Translations under genes and position numbers: made by a program
Assembly (NCBI GenBank): GCA_029974035.1
Contig: JARKQG010000130.1
Coordinates: 1 to 34,883, forward strand
DNA length: 34,883 nucleotides
Reading direction: 5' to 3'
From: Eubacteriales bacterium
GTDB taxonomy: Bacteria; Bacillota_A; Clostridia; Christensenellales; Aristaeellaceae
Shown here: one piece after another, positions 8,546 to 15,538 of the stretch
Numbering within the stretch: the stretch's first letter is position 1
How the letters are laid out: every line of letters starts with the position of its first letter
Notes under the pieces: model-generated
The model's input: the letters and a program-made list of their open reading frames with translations, nothing else
The model's database searches: none
What the model was told of the DNA's origin: nothing

Positions 8546-8575
8546 GCCGGCGCGCGGTTACGGCCGCGCGTCGGC
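8546..8575 (+). promoter_or_regulatory. Very stable GC hairpin between binding-protein and oxidoreductase genes
   Basis: The 12-base arms GCCGGCGCGCGG and CCGCGCGTCGGC pair with one G-U across the loop TTACGG. No T-run follows, so it is not a simple terminator. It could protect the 3' end of the upstream message or reduce transcription into the oxidoreductase gene. Confidence 0.6.
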
Positions 8576-8594
8576 GCGGGAGAAGGGAAGGGGC

Positions 8595-10958
8595 ATGAAG
8601 AACATCAGCACCCTGCGAAACGATGGTGGGCGCTTGCCCTCCATCGAACGGCATTTTGATTTCGTCGTGGTGGGCGCCGGACCCGCGGGCATGGCTGCGG
8701 CGGTTCAGGCGGCGCGCTGCGGGATGAAGGTGGCGCTGGTCAACGACCGCGGCTGCCTGGGTGGGAACATGAGCAAGGAAATGCAGACCACCCCCATCGG
8801 CGCCCACTACGTGGACAAAAACTTCATCTACCGGCGGGAGTCCGGCCTCGTCGAGGAGCTCATCTTGGAAAACCTGCGCGTCAATCCGCAAAACAGCGTT
8901 GAAATGTGGGATCTGACGATGCAGACCGTGATTCACCGAGAGCCCAATATCGACTTGTACCGGCATCTGGCGATTGACGAAGTCGCCATGCGGGAGGGGA
9001 AAATTGCGTCCGTCCGCGGCTACAGCATGGAGAGCGAGCAGCACGTCGCGTTCTTCGCCCCGATCTTTGCGGATTGCACCGGAAACGGGACCGTGGCCTA
9101 TCTGGCCGGGGCGCCGTATATGCGGGGCTGCGAGAGCCGGGAGGATTTTGGCGAGCAACTCGCGCCGGTCGAGGGAGCGTGTCGTGAGAATGGATGCACG
9201 ATTCGGCTGCGCGCAAAGGACGCGGGGCGCGAGGTCGTCTTTCGTCAGCCCGATTGGGTAAAGCATCGCTTTGATGCGGAGGACCTGGAGCATCGCGGGC
9301 TGGAATTGACGTTCATGAAAAGCCTGACCGGGTTTTGGTGGCTGGAATGGGGCGGCATGCTGGATACCGTGACGGACATGCGCGAGATCAGTACGGAACT
9401 GACCCACATCGTCTACGCGGTGTGGGATTATATGAAGAACCGATCCGGCCTGAAGGATCAGCTCCGCGAGTACGATCTCGACTGGGTGAGCACAATGCCT
9501 GGACGGCGTGAAAACAGGCGGTTTCTGGGCGATTATGTCCTGACCCAGCGGGACATCGACGAACAGCGGAAGTTCCACGATGGCGTCGCCTACGGCGGGT
9601 TCGGCTACGACGACCACGCCGAGGAGGGGATTTTCCACAAGGCCTATGCCAACACCCACATCTATCATCTGGGGCCGTTCGAGGTTCCGCTTCGCTGCCT
9701 TTACAGCAAGGCCGTCGACAACCTGTTCCTCGCGGGGCGGAACATCAGCGTTTCCCATATGGCGCTTTGCGGTACGCGCAACATGTGGACCTGTCTCCAG
9801 TTCGGAGAGGCGGTGGGCGCCGCGGCCGCGGTGTGCGCAAAGTGGAGGCTGACGCCCAGAAAGGCCGCTTTGCCGAAGAATGTGGAGCGGGTGCACGAAC
9901 TTCTGCACGCGGCCGACCATACCCTCTTTGGCGCGGCATATCGCTGCGCCGACGACCTGGCGCAGCATGCGCGCATCGAGGCCAGCTCCACGCTGGAAAG
10001 CCCTGTCGTGGAGCGAAACGACGGCAGCATTCGGGCGGATTTTGATTGCTGCGCCCTCTTTCCCGTGACGACGGCCCATCTGGATGCGCTGGAGATACGG
10101 GTAAACGCGGCTGAGGAGACCGAAATACGCTATCAGCTGATGCAGGGCAGGCCCAAGCTGTCCACGACGCCCGGCGAGGGGCTGAAGGAGGGGGCCGTGC
10201 GCGTGCCGAGGGGCGACGGCCAGTGGGTGCGGATCCCCTGCGATGTGGAGATCGTCCGGAGGGGATGGCATTTTTTGCGCATCCAGGCCAATCCGCTGAT
10301 TGGCGTCTGCTACGGCAACGGCGCGCCCGTGGGCCTGAAGGCGATGTACCGCCATGTTCCCCGGAATGTAGAAAACGCCAAGTGCGTTCAAATCACAAAG
10401 AACAGGGACTGGGATTACCTGCTGGACATTTGGAACGAGCCCTCGTACTGCCTGCGGATTTACCCGCCGCAGCGGGTTTACGCGCCGGAGAACGTAGCCG
10501 GCGAGTGGGCCCGGCCAACATTCCTGCCCAACCTGTGGATCTCCGCCCCAACCGACTTCAGCCGCCCGGAGCACCTGACGTTTGAATGGGGAAAGATCAG
10601 CGCATTGGATCGCCTCCAACTGATTTTTGACACCTCCATCGACAATTCTCTCGCGGTTTTTCAGGGCGACACCAATTGCCAATGGGGCGGGTATCCCGCC
10701 GCCAGCGTCCCCGCGGCGGTCAAAGACTACAGGGTGCTGGTCCGCGAAACGCCGCAAGGGCCATGGATCCAGGTGCTGAACGTTGCCGGAAATTATCAGC
10801 GGCTGCGCAACCATTCTTTGAAGGGGCTGCGCGCATGCGCGCTGCGCCTGGAAATTCTGTCCACGAATGGTTTGGATCGCGCACAGGTTTATGGCGTGAG
10901 AATCCTGACCCCTGCGCGTTGCACATCTTCGGTGCCATCTGCGATGGCGGGGCCATAG
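8595..10958 (+). CDS. FAD-dependent oxidoreductase with C-terminal discoidin-like domain
   Basis: The protein has 787 residues and no signal peptide, so it is probably cytoplasmic. The N-terminal Rossmann fold binds FAD: VVGAGPAGMAAA at 25-36, then DRGCLGGNMSKEM with the LGGN motif seen in the FAD_oxidored family (PF12831 type). A second FAD-contact segment lies at about 376-412 (NLFLAGRNISVSHMALCGTRN). The last 150 or so residues (VKDYRVLVRETPQGPW, GNYQRLRNHSLKG, LRLEILSTNGLDRAQVYGVRI) look like a discoidin/galactose-binding sandwich. GAAGGGAAGGGG precedes the ATG. It is the last gene of the transporter operon and is followed by a strong terminator. Relatives are often found near glycan-use genes but their reactions are mostly unassigned. 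Oxidation or reduction of the imported sugar is an inference. The unusually long antisense frame over it is a GC-codon shadow. Confidence 0.88.
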   Translation: MKNISTLRNDGGRLPSIERHFDFVVVGAGPAGMAAAVQAARCGMKVALVNDRGCLGGNMSKEMQTTPIGAHYVDKNFIYRRESGLVEELILENLRVNPQNSVEMWDLTMQTVIHREPNIDLYRHLAIDEVAMREGKIASVRGYSMESEQHVAFFAPIFADCTGNGTVAYLAGAPYMRGCESREDFGEQLAPVEGACRENGCTIRLRAKDAGREVVFRQPDWVKHRFDAEDLEHRGLELTFMKSLTGFWWLEWGGMLDTVTDMREISTELTHIVYAVWDYMKNRSGLKDQLREYDLDWVSTMPGRRENRRFLGDYVLTQRDIDEQRKFHDGVAYGGFGYDDHAEEGIFHKAYANTHIYHLGPFEVPLRCLYSKAVDNLFLAGRNISVSHMALCGTRNMWTCLQFGEAVGAAAAVCAKWRLTPRKAALPKNVERVHELLHAADHTLFGAAYRCADDLAQHARIEASSTLESPVVERNDGSIRADFDCCALFPVTTAHLDALEIRVNAAEETEIRYQLMQGRPKLSTTPGEGLKEGAVRVPRGDGQWVRIPCDVEIVRRGWHFLRIQANPLIGVCYGNGAPVGLKAMYRHVPRNVENAKCVQITKNRDWDYLLDIWNEPSYCLRIYPPQRVYAPENVAGEWARPTFLPNLWISAPTDFSRPEHLTFEWGKISALDRLQLIFDTSIDNSLAVFQGDTNCQWGGYPAASVPAAVKDYRVLVRETPQGPWIQVLNVAGNYQRLRNHSLKGLRACALRLEILSTNGLDRAQVYGVRILTPARCTSSVPSAMAGP

Positions 10959-11005
10959 CAACAAAAAACGGGAAACTGCTCAAGCAGTCTCCCGCTTTTT
11001 GTTGC
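10958..11005. terminator. Bidirectional Rho-independent terminator
   Basis: A near-perfect 22-bp stem (arms from GCAACAAAAAACGGG to its mirror ending GCTTTTTGTTGC) has T-runs on both strands: TTTTT at 10996-11000 on plus and TTTTTT on minus. It ends the oxidoreductase operon. It would also have ended the minus-strand sugar-binding gene of which only the last codons remain at 11053. Confidence 0.9.
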
Positions 11006-11052
11006 CTTGGTCCGTCGGCTTCTTTATTCGATCAAAGGGATTTGGCCGCGGT

Positions 11053-11100
11053 TTACCACTGGGCGGGCAGGTAGTTCTTGACGTTCTCCGCGTTGATGAG
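11053..11100 (-). pseudogene. Last codons of a lost sugar-binding protein gene
   Basis: On the minus strand, LINAENVKNYLPAQW is followed by TAA and, about 50 bases on, by the shared terminator. This resembles the C-terminus of an RbsB-like periplasmic sugar-binding protein. The frame is cut exactly where the IS256-type left end begins. Only 15 codons survive, so the family assignment is tentative. Confidence 0.45.
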
Positions 11101-11721
11101 AGCCTGTTCAAAATTTCCTGTAAGATCGGGCGCCTTCTGTGGAAGAATAAAACACAGGAGGCGTTTATAATGCCACGGAAAAGAACCGGGGTCTGAAGGA
11201 CATTTTCGTGCTCTGTGCGGACGGCCTGAGCGGGATCAAGGAGGCGATCTCCGCGGCGTACCCCGATGACGGAGTACCAGAGCTGCATCGTGCACGTGGT
11301 CCGCAACACGCTCCGGCACGTGGCGGGCAAGGACAAGAAGGCGTTCACCACGGACCTCAAGCGCATCTACCACGCCCCGGACGAGGAGCAGGGCCGCGCC
11401 CGGATGATGGCCGTCTCCCAAGTCTGGGGGAAGAAGAATCCCGGTTGCATGCGCCGCTGGGAGGATAACCGGGACGTGATCAGCCCCATGTTCGAGTTCT
11501 CACAGGCCGTCCGGAAGGTCATCTATACGACCAACACCATTGAGAGCCTGAACAGCGGTTACCGCCGCCTCCCCAATATGTGCGAACAGTCCTTCCTGAC
11601 CGCGGCGGTTCAAAACATGAAGAGGCTGGCCAGGACCTTCTTCATCCGGCTTTCTCCCTTGTACATCGCACTCATTCAAACAGCCACTCTCCGGTTCCTC
11701 TGGAAAGTGGCTGTTTGTTGA
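11099..11721 (+). mobile_element. IS256-family element remnant with internally deleted, frameshifted transposase
   Basis: The left end (AGCCTGTTCAAAATTTCC) looks like an IS256-type terminal repeat. It is followed by an AGGAGG site and the transposase start at 11170 (MPRKRTG). The sequence then jumps straight to LKDIFVLCADGLSGIKEAIS, which contains the second catalytic Asp (ADGLSG). One extra base near 11262 shifts the frame, after which MTEYQSCIVHVVRN continues through TTNTIESLNS with the catalytic Glu. The N-terminal half, including the first Asp, is missing, about 150 or more codons. The open frame runs to 11721 but family likeness ends near 11,600, and no matching right terminal repeat is seen. 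It cannot move by itself. Confidence 0.82.
11678..11716. terminator. Hairpin downstream of the aldolase gene
   Basis: AAACAGCCACTCTCC pairs with GGAAAGTGGCTGTTT (15-base arms, one mismatch) across a 9-base loop. On the minus strand it lies about 60 bases after the aldolase stop. Only three T's follow on either side, so termination is possible but weak. Confidence 0.45.
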
Positions 11722-11774
11722 TGATCTGAGCGCCCGGCGCAAACGCCGCGGCGGCTTTTCCGTGTGACTGGGGA

Positions 11775-13064
11775 CTATTTCAGGTGAAACGCTTCCTCGA
11801 TGGCCTTGACCTCCTCGGGGCTGATGGGCACCACCTTGCCCAAATCCTTGGAGGCGATGACGGCGGCGGCGCTGTACTCCAGCACCTCCAGCCGGTCAAA
11901 GGCGTTGAGAAGCGTCGTGCCGGACACGATGGCGCACTGGTTGTTGACGATGATCACCGGCGAGGACGCGGTGAAGGCGCGGGCGGTGCCCTCGACATCC
12001 AGGGTGCTGGCGGCGTAGGGCAGCCGCGGCACATCCCGCAGCATGATGTAGCTCTCCGGGATCAGCCGGGAGTCAAAGTCCACGTCGGTCACCGCAAAGG
12101 CCATGATGGCCGGCGGATGGGCGATGATCACCGAGCCGATCTCCGGGTGCAGCGCGTAGATGCGCTCATGCAAAAGCGCCGAGCGGCTGGGGGTCTTGCC
12201 CGTTTCGCACATGCCGCCCTTGATGCGCACGATGTCCTCGATGTCCAGGTACATCCTGTCCTTCATGTAGGGCGTGATCAGAAAGGAGCCGTCGCCAAGC
12301 CGCTGGGAGAAGGTGCCCTGGGTGCTGGTGAACAGCTTCTGATCGTAGGCCCGGTGGATCAGCTGGCACATGTCGCGGCGGGCGGCGCGCTCCTCGCTGG
12401 AGACGAGACCGGGCACAAAGGCGTCCATCGGCGGGTGGGACTTGGAACTGTCCAGCTGGATCTCGGCGTCCGTCAGGGAGCGGGGCGTACCCAGCTTGTT
12501 GCCGTCAATCTCCAGGCGGCCGCAGAAGTCCAGCGTTTCAAAGGCCATGAACGCGCGGAACACGTCCTTGCCGCCGCATACCACGCCGTGGTTTTCCAAA
12601 AGGACGGTATTGTGGCCCTTTTCAAATTCCAGCGCGATGTTCTTGCCCAATTGCTCGCTGCCGGGCACGTCATACTTGGCCATGCCCACCACGCCGCACA
12701 CCAGCGCGGCATTGGGCACCAGGCGCACATTGGGAATCTGCCGCGCCAGCGAAAACGCCACCAGCGTGGGCGGATGGGCGTGCACGATGCCCCGAAGATC
12801 CGGCCGCGCCTGGTAGATCCGCTTGTGGAAGGGCAGCTCCACCGACGGCTTGTGGGGGCCGATCAGCGTTCCGTCAGGCTTAACCTGGATGATGTCGTTT
12901 CGCGTCAGGCCCGCCTTGTCGATGCCCGACGGCGTGATCCAGATGTCGCCGTTGTCGTCCCGGACGGACAGATTTCCGCCGGACGTGGTCGTCATTCCGT
13001 AGTGATAGATGCGCCCCATCAGCATGACCAGCTGATCCGCGGGATGCAGTAAGTCAAACCGCAT
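11775..13064 (-). CDS. Tandem class II aldolase/adducin-family protein, second domain degenerate
   Basis: The protein has 429 residues and two class II aldolase domains. Domain 1 (about 1-215) keeps TSGGNLSVR, Glu76 (PSVELPFHK), the metal ligands His95 and His97 (VHAHPP) and His159 (LLENHGV). It should bind a divalent metal and cleave or epimerise a phosphorylated sugar in the manner of fuculose- or ribulose-phosphate enzymes. Domain 2 (about 225-429) aligns by eye, but Ser295 replaces Glu76, Ile314 replaces His95, only His316 of the pair remains, and Gln376 replaces His159 (VNNQCAI). Domain 2 is therefore probably non-catalytic. GGGAGGAGG precedes the ATG. The gene stands alone, with a divergent membrane-protein gene upstream. 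The substrate is not deducible. Confidence 0.9.
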   Translation of the reverse strand: MRFDLLHPADQLVMLMGRIYHYGMTTTSGGNLSVRDDNGDIWITPSGIDKAGLTRNDIIQVKPDGTLIGPHKPSVELPFHKRIYQARPDLRGIVHAHPPTLVAFSLARQIPNVRLVPNAALVCGVVGMAKYDVPGSEQLGKNIALEFEKGHNTVLLENHGVVCGGKDVFRAFMAFETLDFCGRLEIDGNKLGTPRSLTDAEIQLDSSKSHPPMDAFVPGLVSSEERAARRDMCQLIHRAYDQKLFTSTQGTFSQRLGDGSFLITPYMKDRMYLDIEDIVRIKGGMCETGKTPSRSALLHERIYALHPEIGSVIIAHPPAIMAFAVTDVDFDSRLIPESYIMLRDVPRLPYAASTLDVEGTARAFTASSPVIIVNNQCAIVSGTTLLNAFDRLEVLEYSAAAVIASKDLGKVVPISPEEVKAIEEAFHLK

Positions 13065-13204
13065 GCGTAAATGCCTCCTCCCAAACCCTGTGCGTCACTA
13101 TTTCGGCACGCGCCGCCCAAATTCCTGCCGGCTTCCCAAAAGCCCGCGGCAGCCGGGAAATGGAAAATTCTGGCAATGGCCGGAATTTGTGCACCCTGCC
13201 GAAA

Positions 13205-13247
13205 ATATGCACTCCAAATGCATATACGTACAGGCTGTATAGTATGC
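13205..13247. promoter_or_regulatory. Operator-like palindromes between aldolase and membrane-protein genes
   Basis: ATATGCA-N7-TGCATAT (13205-13225) is a perfect 7+7 inverted repeat. Next to it, GCATATACGTACAG and GCTGTATAGTATGC (13220-13247) form an imperfect one, and another TTTGCAT follows at 13248-13254. The surrounding 13,065-13,365 gap has no gene and is more AT-rich than its neighbours. The site is about 140 bases from both start codons and suits a regulator of either gene. No convincing -35/-10 pair could be fixed. Confidence 0.5.
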
Positions 13248-13365
13248 TTTGCATGATGTTTAAAACGGCGGCAGGAATATTTCGATAATATGTAGAATAT
13301 TTACAAATAACTGCTGTATGTGTGGATATGCACCCGACGCAATGTATACAGAAGGGAAATGAGGT

Positions 13366-13890
13366 ATGCGTTTTTTTCGTTTGAAGCGCCCGCGGGCCAC
13401 GGCGCACCGGTCAAATCTGTACCCGGTGTACGCCATCATCGCGTTGATTGCGGCCCTCGCGATCGCGCTGACGGTGGTCAGCGTGCTTTTGTCCCAGCGC
13501 GCCAAGCGGCTGGAGGCGGGGCGCGACGCGCTGGCTGCCCACGTCCAGACAGACCTGAACATGGCGCTGCGCACCTTTGACGAGGCCAGCCTGCCCAAGG
13601 CGGACCTGGCGGGCGAGGTGGTGCCCGGTATGCGCATGTATCTGTACGCGGCGGAAACGGCCAACGAGGTGCTGGTGGAGCAGTACGGCCCGGGCGCGTC
13701 GCTCTTGGACGAGAACCTGCACCAGCAGATCAACCTGGCGCTGGACGACATCGAAAAGCAGGTGGCGAAAGGGCAGAGCACCGACGGCGCCCTCCAGCAG
13801 CTGGGCCAGTACATGGCCACCCTCAAGACCGACATGGAAGCGAAGTTCTCCTACAACAACCTGCTGCTGCTCCAGTCGGCCATGGGCTGA
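13366..13890 (+). CDS. Unknown one-pass membrane protein with coiled-coil-like extracellular part
   Basis: The protein has 174 residues and I recognise no family. A short Arg/Lys-rich cytoplasmic start (MRFFRLKRPRATAHR) is followed by one transmembrane helix at about 20-43 (YAIIALIAALAIALTVVSVLL). An alpha-helical, charged region follows (QRAKRLEAGRDALAAH; INLALDDIEKQVAKGQ; LGQYMATLKTDMEAKF), likely outside the cell with the positive end inside. AGAAGGGA lies upstream of the ATG, and a strong terminator follows the gene. The topology resembles small envelope or division-associated proteins, but no function can be assigned. It is the only gene of its transcript and converges with rpe. Confidence 0.8.
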   Translation: MRFFRLKRPRATAHRSNLYPVYAIIALIAALAIALTVVSVLLSQRAKRLEAGRDALAAHVQTDLNMALRTFDEASLPKADLAGEVVPGMRMYLYAAETANEVLVEQYGPGASLLDENLHQQINLALDDIEKQVAKGQSTDGALQQLGQYMATLKTDMEAKFSYNNLLLLQSAMG

Positions 13891-13956
13891 CGGAATGTGC
13901 GGAGGGCGCACGCGCCGCCGGGCGTGATGGAAGCCCGGCGGGGGCTTTGTCGTTCG

Positions 13957-13993
13957 TACCCGCGAAACAGAGCGTTTCGCGGGTATCTTTTTG
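13957..13993 (+). terminator. Rho-independent terminator after the unknown membrane protein
   Basis: TACCCGCGAAAC and GTTTCGCGGGTA pair perfectly over a 5-base loop and are followed by TCTTTTTG. A second GC hairpin without a T-run (CCGCCGGGC / GCCCGGCGG) precedes it at 13915-13941. On the other strand the same stem lies just after the rpe stop but without a U-run. Confidence 0.88.
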
Positions 13994-13999
13994 TCGCGG

Positions 14000-14662
14000 T
14001 TACAGCTGCGCGCGCCTCGGCGCCTTGAGGGCGTCGACGAGGGCGGCGGCGTCCGGCGCGCCGAAGAGGGCAGACCCCGCCACCAGCACCGTGGCGCCGT
14101 GGCGGACGAGGGCGGGCGCGGTGTGGGCGTCCACGCCGCCGTCCACCTCGATCTCGGCGTCGGCACCTGCCTGGGCGAGCATCTTTTTCAGCTTCGCCAC
14201 CTTGCCCAGCACCGCCGGGATCATCTTCTGCCCGCCAAAGCCGGGGTTGACCGTCATCGCCAGCACCAGATCAAAGTCGCCCAGCACGTATTCGAGCACC
14301 TCCGGCGGCGTGGCGGGGTTCAGCGAAACGCCCGCTAGACATCCGCAGTCCCGGATCTGCCGAAGCGCCCGGTGCAGGTGCCGCGTGGCCTCCGCGTGTA
14401 CGGTAATGACCCGCGCGCCCGCCTTCGCGAAGGTTTCGACGTAGCGCTCGGGGGCTTCGATCATCAGATGCACGTCGCAGGGCAGGCGGCCGCTCCGGAC
14501 GGCGGCCTCCAGCACCGTCGGCCCGAAGGAGATGTTGGGCACAAACATGCCGTCCATCACGTCAAAGTGCAGCCAGTCGGCGCCGGCGTCGGCGGCGCGG
14601 TCAATCTCCGCGCCAAGATTCAGAAAGTCCGCGGACAGAATGGATGCGGCAACCTTAATCAT
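14000..14662 (-). CDS. rpe: Ribulose-phosphate 3-epimerase
   Basis: The 220-residue TIM barrel matches the family length. It interconverts ribulose 5-phosphate and xylulose 5-phosphate in the pentose phosphate pathway, in the cytoplasm. Visible motifs are the N-terminal KVAASILSADF, the metal and catalytic WLHFDVMDGMFVPN, DVHLMIEAPE, VNPGFGGQ and the phosphate-binding EVDGGV and AGSALF. The ATG overlaps the last 8 bases of rsgA, so it is translationally coupled. rsgA-rpe next to prkC is a common Firmicute order. This is the last gene of the long minus-strand string. Confidence 0.97.
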   Translation of the reverse strand: MIKVAASILSADFLNLGAEIDRAADAGADWLHFDVMDGMFVPNISFGPTVLEAAVRSGRLPCDVHLMIEAPERYVETFAKAGARVITVHAEATRHLHRALRQIRDCGCLAGVSLNPATPPEVLEYVLGDFDLVLAMTVNPGFGGQKMIPAVLGKVAKLKKMLAQAGADAEIEVDGGVDAHTAPALVRHGATVLVAGSALFGAPDAAALVDALKAPRRAQL

Positions 14663-15530
14663 AGCGATCTCTCCACCTTTGTGTCATTTCGTCAAAGAGC
14701 GCCCGGTAGCGCTCGTGCCGTCCGGGGTCGATTTCGCCGCGCGCCAGCGCCGCGCGCACCGCGCAGCCGGGGTCCGACGCGTGGGCACAGGGGCTGAAGC
14801 GGCACGCCCCCTCAAAGGGCGCGAATTCCGGGTAGAATTCCTTGAGATGGATTGGCTCAATCAGCCGGCTCTCCAGCAGGCTGAAGCCGGGGGTGTCCAG
14901 CACCATGCCGCCGCCGGGCAGATGCATCAGCTCCGAATGGCGGGTGGTGTGGCGGCCGCGCTCGATGCGCGACACCCGCCCGGTGGCAAGGGTCAGCCCG
15001 TAGAGGGCGTTGATCAATGTGGACTTGCCCGCGCCGGAGGGCCCCGCCAGCGCGTGCACGCGGCCCGTCAGCGCGGCGCCGAGCGCGCCGACGCCCTCGC
15101 CCGACCGGGCGGACACCGAAAACGCACCCTCCGCCGCGGGGCGATAGGCGCGCATGATCTCATCCGCCCGCGCGGGGTTCAGATCCGCCTTGTTGACGGC
15201 CACCACGGGGGCAATCCCCGCTTGCCGCGCCGCGAGAAGCATCCGGTCCAGCAGCAGAAGATCCGGGTCCGGCGACGCGGCGGCCACCACCAGCAGCGCC
15301 ACATCAATGTTGGCCACAGGCGGCCGGGCGAGGGCGTTTTTGCGGGGCAGGATGGCCACGAGCCAGCCCTCGTTGCCCTCCGCTCCCGGCTGAAAGCGCA
15401 CGCGGTCGCCCACCATGGGCGTCTGGCGCTGCCGGCGCAGCTTGCCCTGAGCGCGCAGCGTCACGGCGCACCCGTCGTCCGTCACCGCGGTGTAAAACCC
15501 GCCGATGCCCTTTGTAATCAGGCCCTGCAT
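14655..15530 (-). CDS. rsgA: Ribosome small-subunit biogenesis GTPase RsgA
   Basis: The protein has 291 residues and an N-terminal OB-fold. It has the circularly permuted GTPase order: G4 NKADL comes before G1 GPSGAGKST and G3 DTPGF. A C-terminal zinc site CRFSPCAHASDPGC shows the three Cys and one His of the family. RsgA helps late maturation of the 30S subunit and hydrolyses GTP on it. The ATG at 15530 is 8 bases after the prkC stop. A GTG 12 bases further up is an alternative start that would overlap that stop. Confidence 0.96.
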   Translation of the reverse strand: MQGLITKGIGGFYTAVTDDGCAVTLRAQGKLRRQRQTPMVGDRVRFQPGAEGNEGWLVAILPRKNALARPPVANIDVALLVVAAASPDPDLLLLDRMLLAARQAGIAPVVAVNKADLNPARADEIMRAYRPAAEGAFSVSARSGEGVGALGAALTGRVHALAGPSGAGKSTLINALYGLTLATGRVSRIERGRHTTRHSELMHLPGGGMVLDTPGFSLLESRLIEPIHLKEFYPEFAPFEGACRFSPCAHASDPGCAVRAALARGEIDPGRHERYRALFDEMTQRWRDRYD

Positions 15531-15538
15531 TTCAGCCG

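Noticed and set aside
8472..10964. 830-residue open frame on the minus strand opposite the FAD oxidoreductase
   Set aside because: It mirrors GC-rich codons of a gene with clear FAD motifs; its own translation is His/Arg/Gln-rich, has no domain, and crosses the terminator.
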